This document shows positions 41,413-50,621 of a DNA stretch of 64,000 bases, piece after piece (the first letter of the stretch is position 1; each line of letters begins with the position of its first letter). The position numbers and the translations under genes were made by a program. The notes under the pieces were generated by a model. That model ran no database searches and was not told the DNA's origin. It saw nothing but the letters and a program-made list of their open reading frames with translations. The DNA comes from Yeguia hominis. Lineage in GTDB: Bacteria; Bacillota; Clostridia; Oscillospirales; Acutalibacteraceae. Location: positions 124,001 to 188,000 of the forward strand of contig NZ_JACRSN010000002.1 of the NCBI RefSeq assembly GCF_014384705.1, given 5' to 3'.

Positions 41413-42144
41413 ATGATCCAGGCAGACCGGGTTTCTATGTCCTATCCCGATGGGACAAAAGCCCTGCGCAGGCTGTCCTTTTCGGTTCAAAAAGGGGAAT
41501 CTGTCGCGCTGATCGGCGCAAACGGCGCGGGCAAGTCCTCGCTGCTGCTCGCAATGGTGGGCGTGCTTCCCATTACAGAGGGCTCGCTTGTGCTGGGGGG
41601 AATCCGTGTAGAAAAAAAGCAGCTCAAGGCCCTGCGGGAACGGGTATCCCTGCTCTTTCAGAATCCGGACGATCAGCTGTTTATGCCGACCGTTTTCGAG
41701 GATGTCGCCTTCGGCCCGCGGCAAATGGGCCTTCCGGAAGCGGAAGTACAGCGCCGGGTCGGGGAGACCCTGTCGCTTCTCGGTGCGGAAAAATTTGCAG
41801 ATAAGGCGCCGTATCGGCTTTCCGGCGGAGAAAAGCGGACGGCGGCGCTGTGCAGCGTGCTTTCCATGCGGCCGGAGATCCTTTTGATGGATGAGCCGAC
41901 CTCTTTCCTGGATCCGGGCGCGCGAAGGCGAATGATCCGGATGCTCGGCGCGCTTCCGGAAACCAAACTGATTGCAACGCACGATCTGGATTTTGCACTC
42001 GACCTCTGTACGAGGGTGCTTGTGCTGAAAGACGGCGAACTGGCCGCGGACGGTCCGGCGCCGGAAATTTTGCGGAATGAGCCGCTTCTTACCGCCTGCG
42101 GGCTGGAATTGCCGTTCCGTTTTCAGAAAGGAGAATTCGAATGA
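41413..42144 (+). CDS. larO: ECF transporter ATPase, CbiO-type (LarO)
   Basis: 243 residues from ATG 41413 with GGAGG upstream; a longer frame overlaps larQ. Walker A is GANGAGKSS, the Q-loop LFQNPDDQLFMPTVFEDVAFGP is characteristic of ECF ATPases, the signature is LSGGEKR and Walker B ILLMDEPTSFLDP. A single ATPase implies a homodimer, as in nickel/cobalt group I ECF systems. The stop overlaps larE by four bases. Confidence 0.93.
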   Translation: MIQADRVSMSYPDGTKALRRLSFSVQKGESVALIGANGAGKSSLLLAMVGVLPITEGSLVLGGIRVEKKQLKALRERVSLLFQNPDDQLFMPTVFEDVAFGPRQMGLPEAEVQRRVGETLSLLGAEKFADKAPYRLSGGEKRTAALCSVLSMRPEILLMDEPTSFLDPGARRRMIRMLGALPETKLIATHDLDFALDLCTRVLVLKDGELAADGPAPEILRNEPLLTACGLELPFRFQKGEFE

Positions 42145-42899
42145 ATCTCACGGAATATCTCAAAGGCTTTCCCAAGGCGGCGCTTGCGTTTTCCGGCGGC
42201 GTCGACTCCTCGTATCTGCTCTATGCCGCCAAACAGGCGGGGTGTGCGGTAACGCCGTATTATGTAAAAACGGCCTTCCAGCCGGAATTTGAATTTGAGG
42301 ACGCCAAACGGATGGCGGGATTTCTGAAAATTCCGATGCGGGTCTTAACGCTGGATGTCCTTGCCTGTGCGCCGGTGGTTGCAAATCCGCCGGATCGCTG
42401 CTATTATTGTAAACAGGTAATCTTCGGGGAGATCCTCCGAGCGGCGCACGCCGATGGGCACACGGTGCTTTTTGACGGCAACAACGCCTCCGACGATGCG
42501 GGCGACCGTCCCGGCATGCGTGCGGCGAAGGAACTTCATGTACGCTCTCCGCTGCGGGAATGCGGACTCGGAAAGCCGGAAATCCGCCGTCTTTCCCGCG
42601 AGGCAGGACTCTTTACCGCCGAAAAGCCGGCCTATGCCTGTCTTGCGACCCGGATTCCGGCCGGAACGCCGATTGACGGCGAGACGCTCCAAAAGGTCGA
42701 GCGCGCGGAAGCCTTTTTGACGGACAAGGGCTTTTCGGATTTCCGGGTGCGGGTACTCGGAAACGCCGCCAAGCTTCAGCTCACAGAAAACGAGTTTGCA
42801 AAGCTGTTTGCAGACCGCGGGCAGATTTTAGATACCCTGCGCGCGTCATTTGCCGACGTACTGCTGGATCTCACACCAAGGGGGGAACACCATGGATAA
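42141..42899 (+). CDS. larE: LarE, ATP-dependent sulfur insertase of nickel-pincer nucleotide synthesis
   Basis: 252 residues. The PP-loop SGGVDS (18-23) adenylates the carboxylate of the LarB product. LarE then inserts sulfur twice to give the dithio-nucleotide. C167 in YACLATRIP corresponds to the sulfur-donating Cys (C176) of Lactiplantibacillus LarE. In addition there is a CxxC, C87 and C90 in PPDRCYYCK. Three such cysteines are the pattern of the [4Fe-4S] LarE type described from Thermotoga, which can recycle sulfur instead of being sacrificed. Overlaps with larO and larB suggest tight coupling. Confidence 0.93.
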   Translation: MNLTEYLKGFPKAALAFSGGVDSSYLLYAAKQAGCAVTPYYVKTAFQPEFEFEDAKRMAGFLKIPMRVLTLDVLACAPVVANPPDRCYYCKQVIFGEILRAAHADGHTVLFDGNNASDDAGDRPGMRAAKELHVRSPLRECGLGKPEIRRLSREAGLFTAEKPAYACLATRIPAGTPIDGETLQKVERAEAFLTDKGFSDFRVRVLGNAAKLQLTENEFAKLFADRGQILDTLRASFADVLLDLTPRGEHHG

Positions 42900-43656
42900 A
42901 CGGGAATTGCTGCAGCTGCTCCGCGCGGTGCAGAGCGGCGAAAAAACACCGGAAGACGCGCTGCTGCACCTCAAGCGCAGTCCGTTTGACGACCTCGGCT
43001 ATGCGAAGGTCGACAACCACCGCGAGATCCGCCAAGGTGTGCCCGAGGTGATCTACGGACAGAACAAGACGCCGGAACAGATTTGCGGAATTGTCGCCAA
43101 AATGCGCGAAAACGGCATGCAGGATATCCTCATTACCCGGATGTCCCAGACCGCGGCGGAGATTCTCGGAAGCGAAGAGCCGACGCTTGAGTATCATCCG
43201 ATTCCCAAAATCGGCGTCGTCCGGCGCAGTCCGGACCGGGTGCTGGTTGGGTCGATTGTGGTGGCTTCCGGCGGGACAAGCGACATGGCGGTCTGTGAGG
43301 AAGCGGCTTTAACGGCGGAGACCATGGGCAACCGGGTGTGCCGGCTTTATGATGTCGGTGTTGCGGGCTTGCACCGGCTGCTGGCCAATCTCGATAAGCT
43401 GATGCAGGCGCGGGTGGTCATTGCCGTGGCCGGCATGGAGGGCGCGCTGGCAAGCGTGCTCGGCGGACTGGTGGATTGCCCGGTCATTGCGGTGCCGACA
43501 AGTGTCGGCTACGGCGCGAACTTCGGCGGGCTTTCTGCGCTGCTTTCCATGCTCAATTCGTGCGCTTCCGGCGTAAGCGTCGTGAATATTGACAATGGCT
43601 TCGGCGCGGGATATCTTGCCAGCATGATCAACAAAATGGAAAGCATCAAAGAATAA
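42892..43656 (+). CDS. larB: LarB, pyridinium-3,5-biscarboxylate mononucleotide synthase
   Basis: 254 residues from ATG 42892 (GGGGGAA upstream). The N-terminal region has LGYAKVDNHREIRQGVPEVIYGQNKT, and the C-terminal PurE-like AIR-carboxylase domain has GSIVVASGGTSDMAVCEEAALTAE and AVPTSVGYGANFGGLSALLSMLNSC. LarB carboxylates nicotinic acid adenine dinucleotide at C5 and releases AMP, the first step of the nickel-pincer cofactor. It overlaps larE by 8 bases. Confidence 0.95.
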   Translation: MDKRELLQLLRAVQSGEKTPEDALLHLKRSPFDDLGYAKVDNHREIRQGVPEVIYGQNKTPEQICGIVAKMRENGMQDILITRMSQTAAEILGSEEPTLEYHPIPKIGVVRRSPDRVLVGSIVVASGGTSDMAVCEEAALTAETMGNRVCRLYDVGVAGLHRLLANLDKLMQARVVIAVAGMEGALASVLGGLVDCPVIAVPTSVGYGANFGGLSALLSMLNSCASGVSVVNIDNGFGAGYLASMINKMESIKE

Positions 43657-43666
43657 GGAGAATCCT

Positions 43667-45004
43667 ATGAAAACACTGTATCTCGAATGCAATATGGGCG
43701 CTGCGGGCGATATGCTCAATGCAGCGCTGCTCGGCGTCTGCCCGACACCGGAGCAGTATTTTGAAACAATGAATCACCTCGGCATCGAAGGCCTTCACAT
43801 TTCCGCGGTTCCGTGCGAAAAATGCGGCATTGCGGGGCTGCAGATGGCGGTGGAAATCCACGGAGAGGAAGAAGAGCCGGACGATGTCCCGCTCGGCTGC
43901 GCCGCAGAGCACCGCCACGCGCCGGAACATCTCGAGGCACACGCGCATCCGCACAGCCACCACGATCACGACCATGATCATGACCACAGCCACGAGGCGC
44001 ATGCCCACGATCACGGCCATCCGGAACACGCGGCGCATGCGCATACCCATGCGCATTTTACCGTGAAAGATATTGTTTCCCGGATTGAGGCGCTGCCTGT
44101 GCCGGAAGAAGTCCGGCGGGACGCCTGCGCGGTCTATGGAATCATCGCCAAGGCGGAGTCGGAGGCGCACGGCAAAGAGCTTGAAAGCGTCCACTTCCAT
44201 GAAGTCGGCGCGATCGATGCCATTGCCGATGTGGTCGGTGCGTGTTTGCTGATGCATATGATCCGGCCGGACCGTGTTGTGGTGTCGCCGATTCATGTCG
44301 GAAGCGGGCAGGTCAAAACCGATCACGGCATTCTGCCGGTTCCTGTGCCTGCGGTTGTGAATATCTTAAAAGGTGTTCCGACCTATTGCGGAGAGATCCG
44401 CAAGGAACTATGTACGCCGACCGGCGCGGCGCTGCTCAAATATTTTGCGGATGAATTTGCCTATATGCCGCTGATGCAGACCGAAAAAATCGGGTACGGC
44501 ATGGGGAAACGGGAGTTTGCGGTAGCCAACTGTCTGCGTGCCGTTTTGGGAACGGATGCTGCGCCGCAGGGCGGCCCAAACGGGACGGCAGTTGAGCTTT
44601 CGTGCAATCTGGACGATATGACGCCGGAGGCGATCGGCGCGGCGGAAGAACGCCTGTTTGCAGCCGGTGCGCTCGATGTGTTCACGACGCCGATTTCCAT
44701 GAAGAAAAACCGGCCGGCCGTTTTGCTGACATGCCTTTGCAAAACGGCGGACGCCGACCGGTTTGCGGCGCTGCTTTTCAGAGAAACCGCGACGATCGGC
44801 GTTCGCCGGCGCGATTGCAGCCGCTATACGCTTGACCGCCGCCTGGAGCCGGTCACGACGCCGTACGGCGATGTGACGGTCAAATACGCAGAAGGCTATG
44901 GCGTCAAAAAGGCAAAGCCGGAGTACGAGGACGTTGTGCGCTGTGCAGAAGCTGCAGGCGTGCCGTTTGAAACCGTCTACCGGGAGACGCTTAAAAACCT
45001 GTAA
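43667..45004 (+). CDS. larC: LarC, nickel insertase (cyclometallase), fused single frame
   Basis: 445 residues. The N-terminal MKTLYLECNMGAAGDMLNAALLG and the FHEVGAIDAIADVVG segment are LarC1-like; the C-terminal half (SCNLDDMTPEAIGAAEERLF…) is LarC2-like. In Lactiplantibacillus the two parts are joined by ribosomal frameshifting; here one frame encodes both. Residues 82-130 hold 22 histidines in 49 positions, a nickel-storage or delivery segment. LarC inserts nickel into the dithio-nucleotide using CTP. It is the last gene of the operon. Confidence 0.95.
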   Translation: MKTLYLECNMGAAGDMLNAALLGVCPTPEQYFETMNHLGIEGLHISAVPCEKCGIAGLQMAVEIHGEEEEPDDVPLGCAAEHRHAPEHLEAHAHPHSHHDHDHDHDHSHEAHAHDHGHPEHAAHAHTHAHFTVKDIVSRIEALPVPEEVRRDACAVYGIIAKAESEAHGKELESVHFHEVGAIDAIADVVGACLLMHMIRPDRVVVSPIHVGSGQVKTDHGILPVPVPAVVNILKGVPTYCGEIRKELCTPTGAALLKYFADEFAYMPLMQTEKIGYGMGKREFAVANCLRAVLGTDAAPQGGPNGTAVELSCNLDDMTPEAIGAAEERLFAAGALDVFTTPISMKKNRPAVLLTCLCKTADADRFAALLFRETATIGVRRRDCSRYTLDRRLEPVTTPYGDVTVKYAEGYGVKKAKPEYEDVVRCAEAAGVPFETVYRETLKNL

Positions 45005-45064
45005 CCATGTTGCATTGCCAAGATACAGGGCGGATGCGCCGGGATTCCGGTGTGTCCGCTTCCT

Positions 45065-45094
45065 TTTGCAGAAATCTGAAAAATCCGCTATAAT
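45065..45094 (+). promoter_or_regulatory. Promoter of the glycosidase operon
   Basis: TTTGCA (45065-45070) and TATAAT (45089-45094) with an 18-base spacer, between larC and the GH3 gene. Confidence 0.6.
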
Positions 45095-45222
45095 ATAATG
45101 CATAATGCGATTGTGTGAATGAAATCCGAAAGAAATCGGCCGGGTGTTTTGCAATCGGCGGCGCAGTGTTTGCGTTTCGATTCAACGCCGGGCAGATCCA
45201 AACAGAAAGCAGGTGTGCAAAG

Positions 45223-47646
45223 ATGCAAGCGCTGGAAAAGCTCTCGCTCAAAGAAAAAATCGCGCTGTGCTCCGGTGCGGACAACTGGAATACGAAAGCG
45301 TTCCCGAAAGCCGGGATTCCTTCGGTGTTCCTTTGCGACGGCCCGCATGGGCTGCGGATCGAGAATGTCCGCGCAGGCAGCGTGAACCTCAAGGACAGCG
45401 CGGAGGCGGTCTGCTTTCCGGCGGCGTGCCTGACGGCGTCGTCGTGGGATCCGGCGCTGCTGCGGACACTCGGGGCGGCCATTGCCGAAGAGATGGAAGC
45501 AGAGGGCGTCTCGGTGATTCTCGGGCCGGGGGTCAATATCAAACGCAATCCGCTCTGCGGCCGGAATTTTGAATATTTCAGCGAGGATCCGTACCTTGCC
45601 GGAACATTGGCGGCGGCGTGGATTCGCGGGGCGCAGTCCAAGGGCAAGGCCGCCTGCGTCAAGCATTTTGCGGCCAACAACCAGGAAGCGCTGCGCATGG
45701 CCAGCGACAGTATTGTCGATCTGCGCACCCTGCGGGAAATTTATCTTGCCGCCTTTGAGCTTGCGGTCAAAGCGGGAAAGCCCAAAACGGTGATGTGCTC
45801 CTACAACCGGATCAACGGGGTCTATTCAAGTGACAGCCGGTGGCTGCTGACGGAAATTCTGCGGGAAGAATGGGGCTTTTCGGGACTTGTGATGACCGAT
45901 TGGGGCGCCATGAACGACCGCGCGGCGGCGTTTGACGCGGGGCTGGATCTGGAAATGCCCGGAAGCTGCGGGACCTTCGACCGCACGATGGAAGAGGCGG
46001 TTTGTGCGGGGGCGCTGCCGGAATCAGCAGTCGACCGGTGCGCCGGGCGGGTATTGGAACTGGCAGCCCGGTGTGCGTATCCGGAAAGCTGGCGTCCAAA
46101 GCCCTATGACCGCAAGGCGCACCATGCGCTTGCCGTGCGGGCGGCGCAGGAAAGCGCTGTGCTGCTCAAAAACGAGGGCGTACTGCCGCTGTCCAGAGAG
46201 AAAACCGTTGCGGTGATCGGCGCCTTTGCGGAAACGCCGCGCTATCAGGGCGCGGGATCTTCCTACATCAACACCACCGGCGTGGTGAGCGTGCTGGACG
46301 CGCTGCATACCCGCGGAATTTCCTACGCCTATTTTGCCGGTTATGCACCGGACGGCAGATTTGATCCCGATCTGTGTGCGGAGGCGGCACAGGGCGCTGC
46401 ACAGTGCGACGCGGTCCTGCTTGCAGTGGGACTGCCGGAAGCGATGGAGGGCGAAGGCTTTGACCGGAAATCCATGGAAATGCCGCAGGGACACGTGCGC
46501 CTGATCGAAACAGTTGTAGAGAAAAACCCGAATACCGTCGTACTGCTGATGGGCGGCGCACCGGTGGAGATGCCCTGGGAACCGGAGGTTCGGAGCATCC
46601 TCAACCTGTATTTGGCCGGAGAAGGCGTGGGAGAGGCGGCGGTTTCACTGGTGTTCGGCGAGCAAACGCCTTCGGGTAAGCTTGCGGAAACCTATCCGAT
46701 CCGCTACGCGGACGTTCCCTGCGGTGCGGACTACGGCAAAGACGTACACCAGGCAGTCTATGCCGAAGGGCTGTATGTCGGATACCGCTACTATGACACC
46801 GCACACCTTGCGGTGCGCTTTCCGTTTGGCCACGGACTTTCCTACACGCAGTTTGCTTACCGGGATCTGCATGTGTCGTTTACAGAGGGGCCAAACGGCC
46901 AGGTGTCGTTCTTTTTGAAAAATACCGGGACCTGGGACGGTGCGGAAATCGTGCAGCTTTATGTTGCGCCGGATTGCGGCGGCGCCTACCGTCCGGAAAA
47001 AGAGCTCCGCGGCTTTCGGAAGGTTTTTTTGAAGGCCGGAGAGGAGCAGGAGGTGTCCTTGCCGCTGACATTCCGTTCCTTTGCGTGCTTTGACGCGCAG
47101 GAAAACCGCTGGATTCTGGAGTCCGGAACCTACCGGATTCTCATCGGCGCTTCGAGCCGGGATATCCGTCTCCGGACAGCAGTTGTTCTGGAGGGAGAGA
47201 CGCCGAAGCGGGAGACGCTGTCCGATTGGTACCGGCATCCGTCCGGCAGTCCGAGCCGAAAGGACTTTGAAACGCTCTACGGCAAGCCGGTTCCTGCGGA
47301 TCCGCCGGCTCAAAAGGGGACGTATACGCTCCAGAATTCGTTTGCAGAACTGCAAAAGACGAGCCGATTGTGCCGGATAATCTACCGGCTTCTGGAGACG
47401 CTGGTGTCGAAGGCAAGCGGCCTTCGTGCCGACCGCAGAGATCCGAACTTCAGTATGATGATCGAGATGGCCGAGAACAGTCCGCTGCGCGTGATTTCGC
47501 TCATGCAGGCGCGCAGACTGCCGATGCACCTGACGGAAGGACTCATCTGCTTTGCGAACGGCCAGGTGTGGCGGGGAATCCGAAAAATGCTGGAAAGACG
47601 GCCGAAATCAGGAGGAGAAAACCATGTATCAGACCATTCTGTTTGA
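45223..47646 (+). CDS. Glycoside hydrolase family 3, beta-glucosidase type
   Basis: 807 residues from ATG 45223 (AGGTG upstream); the frame is open further upstream but has no better start. The N-terminal (beta/alpha)8 domain has the K147-H148 substrate motif and the nucleophile D226 in VMTDWGAM. The second domain includes GAGSSYINTTG and the GLPEAMEGEGFDR loop, followed by a fibronectin-III-like domain (HGLSYTQFAYRDL…). An extra C-terminal segment of about 130 residues is helical and lacks homology that I recognise. No signal peptide: an intracellular beta-glycosidase for imported oligosaccharides. The stop lies within the next gene. Confidence 0.92.
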   Translation: MQALEKLSLKEKIALCSGADNWNTKAFPKAGIPSVFLCDGPHGLRIENVRAGSVNLKDSAEAVCFPAACLTASSWDPALLRTLGAAIAEEMEAEGVSVILGPGVNIKRNPLCGRNFEYFSEDPYLAGTLAAAWIRGAQSKGKAACVKHFAANNQEALRMASDSIVDLRTLREIYLAAFELAVKAGKPKTVMCSYNRINGVYSSDSRWLLTEILREEWGFSGLVMTDWGAMNDRAAAFDAGLDLEMPGSCGTFDRTMEEAVCAGALPESAVDRCAGRVLELAARCAYPESWRPKPYDRKAHHALAVRAAQESAVLLKNEGVLPLSREKTVAVIGAFAETPRYQGAGSSYINTTGVVSVLDALHTRGISYAYFAGYAPDGRFDPDLCAEAAQGAAQCDAVLLAVGLPEAMEGEGFDRKSMEMPQGHVRLIETVVEKNPNTVVLLMGGAPVEMPWEPEVRSILNLYLAGEGVGEAAVSLVFGEQTPSGKLAETYPIRYADVPCGADYGKDVHQAVYAEGLYVGYRYYDTAHLAVRFPFGHGLSYTQFAYRDLHVSFTEGPNGQVSFFLKNTGTWDGAEIVQLYVAPDCGGAYRPEKELRGFRKVFLKAGEEQEVSLPLTFRSFACFDAQENRWILESGTYRILIGASSRDIRLRTAVVLEGETPKRETLSDWYRHPSGSPSRKDFETLYGKPVPADPPAQKGTYTLQNSFAELQKTSRLCRIIYRLLETLVSKASGLRADRRDPNFSMMIEMAENSPLRVISLMQARRLPMHLTEGLICFANGQVWRGIRKMLERRPKSGGENHVSDHSV

Positions 47647-48277
47647 TTTGGACGGTACGCTGACCGATCCGAAAGAGGGTATTACCAAATGTGTGCAGTG
47701 CGGCCTTCGCGCTGCAGAAATCGTGGTGGACGACCTTGATCAGCTGACTTGGTTTATCGGGCCGCCGCTGCTGTCATCTTTTCGAAAATATCCCGGTATG
47801 GACGAGACGCGGCTGCCGCTTGCCATGCAGGCTTTTGCGGAGCGGTTTCAGACAAAGGGGCTCTATGAAAACAGCCTCTATCCCGATACCGTGACGCTTT
47901 TGCGGGCGCTGCATGCTGCCGGAAAGCGCCTTGCGCTGGCAACCGCCAAGCCGGAACGGTACGGCGTGCGCATTTTGGAACATTTCGGAATTCGGCAGTA
48001 TTTTGACGTTGTTTCCGGCTGCACCACCGACGACAAAGCTGTCGAGAAGGATGTCATCCTGCAGGAAGCGCTGCGCCGGCTCGGAATTTCCGAATCGGAA
48101 AAAGCAACCGCAGTGATGGTCGGCGACCGCGATAACGATATTCTGGCGGCAAAGGTGTGCGGAATTCCAAGCATCGGCGTGCGGTTCGGCTATGCGCAGC
48201 CCGGAGAGCTGGAGCGCGCCGGTGCAGATCACATTTTCGATACCATGGAAGCGCTGCAGGCGTTTCTTCTGCAATAA
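47624..48277 (+). CDS. HAD family phosphatase, phosphoglycolate-phosphatase-like
   Basis: 217 residues from ATG 47624, preceded by AGGAGGAG; it overlaps the GH3 gene by 23 bases. Motif I is LFDLDGTLTDP, motif II LATAKPERYG, motif III region QEALRRLG and motif IV VGDRDNDILAA. The cap domain is of the small alpha-helical C1 type. Probable dephosphorylation of a small sugar phosphate or phosphoglycolate. The position after a glycosidase gene suggests sugar-phosphate turnover. Confidence 0.92.
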   Translation: MYQTILFDLDGTLTDPKEGITKCVQCGLRAAEIVVDDLDQLTWFIGPPLLSSFRKYPGMDETRLPLAMQAFAERFQTKGLYENSLYPDTVTLLRALHAAGKRLALATAKPERYGVRILEHFGIRQYFDVVSGCTTDDKAVEKDVILQEALRRLGISESEKATAVMVGDRDNDILAAKVCGIPSIGVRFGYAQPGELERAGADHIFDTMEALQAFLLQ

Positions 48278-48297
48278 AATCATGCGCTTGACATACG

Positions 48298-48328
48298 GCG
48301 TCCGGATTCCCATATAGATAAAAAGGGG
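48298..48328 (+). promoter_or_regulatory. Candidate promoter before the DUF47-like gene
   Basis: TTGACA (48298-48303) with TATAGA at 48323-48328; the 19-base spacing is long, though CATATA at 48321 gives 17. Confidence 0.45.
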
Positions 48329-48355
48329 ACTCCGGTTCCCGAAAGGGGGATGCCG

Positions 48356-48970
48356 ATGCAGGCAGTTTATGATTTTTTCCGGGTGCTGGACGCTGCCGCT
48401 GCCCGCAGTGCGGATGCCGCCGCCGCGGCGTATCGGGGCGTTTTATCCGGTCGAACGGAAGAACGGGAGGCGGCGCTGCGGCTGCTTGCCGGGTACGAAA
48501 CAGCTTGCCGGAACGCAGAACCGGCCTTTTTGGAGCATTTGCGCAAGCAGTTTTTGACGCCGGTAGACCGGATGGACCTTTGGGTTCTCTTCCGGTGCAC
48601 GTCTGTGCTGACAGAAGCTGCCGGTGCGGCGCTTCGGACGCTCTGTATTTGCCGGGCGTTTCCGGTGCGGCACGAGGCAACGGCGCTGCTGGAAGCAATG
48701 CAGACGGCCTGTGCGTCGGCGCGGGACGCTGCGCAGTGTTTTGGAAGGCGCAGGCGGGAAGCGGAGTTCTGGAGATTCCGCGAAAAGAGCATGGCGGCGC
48801 TTGCTGCCGGCGAACGGTATGGCGCACAGTATTTGCAGGCGCTCTGTGCGTTTGGAGACCGGGAAGCGGCGCGCAATTATCCGGTTTATGGCGCGCTGCG
48901 CTGTGATCTGGAAGCGTGCGGGCAGTTTTTGGACCGGCTGACAGAGGCGGTTCTGCGAAATGCTTCCTGA
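48356..48970 (+). CDS. Hypothetical helical protein, DUF47/PhoU-like
   Basis: 204 residues from ATG 48356 (AAAGGGGG upstream; the ATG at 48350 is too close). The sequence is all-helical and Ala-rich, with LEHLRKQFLTPVDRMDLWVLFRCTSVLTE near 65-95 resembling the DUF47 motif (…FxTPxDRxDI…). DUF47 proteins accompany Pit phosphate transporters, but no pit gene is adjacent here. The similarity is limited, so the call is tentative. It has its own promoter and ends just before the xylulokinase promoter. Confidence 0.5.
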   Translation: MQAVYDFFRVLDAAAARSADAAAAAYRGVLSGRTEEREAALRLLAGYETACRNAEPAFLEHLRKQFLTPVDRMDLWVLFRCTSVLTEAAGAALRTLCICRAFPVRHEATALLEAMQTACASARDAAQCFGRRRREAEFWRFREKSMAALAAGERYGAQYLQALCAFGDREAARNYPVYGALRCDLEACGQFLDRLTEAVLRNAS

Positions 48971-49014
48971 TAGAGGCTGTGAAAAAAATACACAAAAATT
49001 GATAAAAAAGTCCC

Positions 49015-49043
49015 TTTACAGACCCAAAAAGATTGGTTATAAT
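49015..49043 (+). promoter_or_regulatory. Promoter of the xylulokinase gene
   Basis: TTTACA (49015-49020), 17 bases, TATAAT (49038-49043). Confidence 0.75.
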
Positions 49044-49097
49044 GATGTCATGACAATAGTTTGGCGAAAAATACGGACCGCGAGTGGAGGAACCAAA

Positions 49098-50621
49098 ATG
49101 GGAAAATATATTCTTGCGCATGACCTGGGTACGAGTGGAAATAAGGCGTCTCTTTACGATACGACCGGCGCGCTGGGCGCCAGCGTGCTTTATGAATATC
49201 CGACCTACTACCCGGATGTCAACTGCGTGGAGCAGGATGCGGAGGATTGGTGGAAAGCAGTCTGCGATTCAACCAGACAGCTGATGGAAAAGGCGAATGT
49301 CTCACCGAAAGAAATCATTGCGGTTTCCTTCAGTGCGCAGATGATGGGATGCCTTTTAGTGGACAAAAACGGCGATCCGCTTTCCAATATGATTATCTGG
49401 GCGGACATGCGCGCCAAGGCCCAGGAGCAGGCGCTCATCGACCGCGTGGGCATGGAGCGGGTTTACCGCATCACCGGACACCGGGCGAGCGCTTCCTATT
49501 CTGCGGCAAAGCTGCTCTGGATGCGTGACAACCGTCCGGAGGTTTACGGCCGTGCCTATAAAATGCTGCATGCAAAGGACTATATCATCCACAAACTGAC
49601 CGGCAAGTTTGTGACGGACTACAGCGATGCCTCCGGCACCAATTTGCTGGATTTGGAAAAAAAGACCTGGTCGCGGGAAATTCTCGACGCCATGGAAATT
49701 CCGGAGGGATTGCTTCCGGAACTGCACGCCTCGACAGATATTGCGGGCGGCATTACGGCAGCGGCTGCCGCTGCGACCGGACTTTTAGAGGGCACCCCGG
49801 TGGTCATCGGCGGCGGAGACGGCTCCTGTGCCTGTGTGGGCGCCGGTGTCGTGCGTGAGGGCAAAACGTATAACGTCATCGGATCTTCCTCCTGGATTTC
49901 CTGCGCGACCCGCAAACCGGTTTTTGACGATCAGATGCGCACCTTTAACTGGGTGCATCTGGATCCGCAGTATATTACCCCCTGCGGCACCATGCAGGCG
50001 GCCGGGTACTCGTTTAGCTGGCTGAAAAACACGCTCTGCGACAGCGAAGCGGCGCTTGCCAAAGAGACCGGTGAGCGTACCTACAGCATCATTGACCGCG
50101 AAATTCAGTCTGCGCCGGCTGGCAGCAATAAGCTGTTATACCTGCCGTATCTGCTCGGCGAGCGTTCTCCGCGCTGGAACAAGGATGCGCGCGGCGCATT
50201 TGTCGGTCTGAGCGTCACCAGCACGAAGGCGGAGATCCTCCGCTCGGTTCTGGAGGGCGTTGGCTACAATCTGAAAATTATTCTCGATATTCTCGACAAA
50301 TCGATCCCGATCGAGGAAGTCACGGTGATCGGCGGCGGTGCGCGCAGCGCCGTCTGGATGCAGATTCTTGCAGACATCTGGCAGAAGCCGGTCGCTGTTC
50401 CGCGTTACCTCGAGGAGGCCACCAGCATTGGTGCGGCGGTTTGCGCCGGTGTCGGCGTCGGTGCGTTCGAGAGCTTTGATGTGATCGACCAGATCAACGC
50501 GACGCAGACAATTCTGCAGCCGAACCCCGAAAATGCTGCGATTTACGAAAAGCTTTTCGCAGCGTTCGACACCGCCTATACCGGTCTGCTCAGCACCTAC
50601 GACGAGCTGGCGAAAATCTAA
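49098..50621 (+). CDS. xylB: Xylulokinase (FGGY family)
   Basis: 507 residues from ATG 49098 with GTGGAGG upstream. The ATPase-fold phosphate-1 motif AHDLGTSGNKASLYD is at the N terminus. AVSFSAQMMGCLLVDKNGDPLSNMIIWADMRA is the sugar-binding region with the catalytic Asp in IIWADMRA. The C-terminal FGGY domain has EGVGYNLKIILDIL and VIGGGARSAVWMQILADIW. It phosphorylates D-xylulose to enter the pentose phosphate pathway. No xylose isomerase gene lies in the window. Confidence 0.9.
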   Translation: MGKYILAHDLGTSGNKASLYDTTGALGASVLYEYPTYYPDVNCVEQDAEDWWKAVCDSTRQLMEKANVSPKEIIAVSFSAQMMGCLLVDKNGDPLSNMIIWADMRAKAQEQALIDRVGMERVYRITGHRASASYSAAKLLWMRDNRPEVYGRAYKMLHAKDYIIHKLTGKFVTDYSDASGTNLLDLEKKTWSREILDAMEIPEGLLPELHASTDIAGGITAAAAAATGLLEGTPVVIGGGDGSCACVGAGVVREGKTYNVIGSSSWISCATRKPVFDDQMRTFNWVHLDPQYITPCGTMQAAGYSFSWLKNTLCDSEAALAKETGERTYSIIDREIQSAPAGSNKLLYLPYLLGERSPRWNKDARGAFVGLSVTSTKAEILRSVLEGVGYNLKIILDILDKSIPIEEVTVIGGGARSAVWMQILADIWQKPVAVPRYLEEATSIGAAVCAGVGVGAFESFDVIDQINATQTILQPNPENAAIYEKLFAAFDTAYTGLLSTYDELAKI

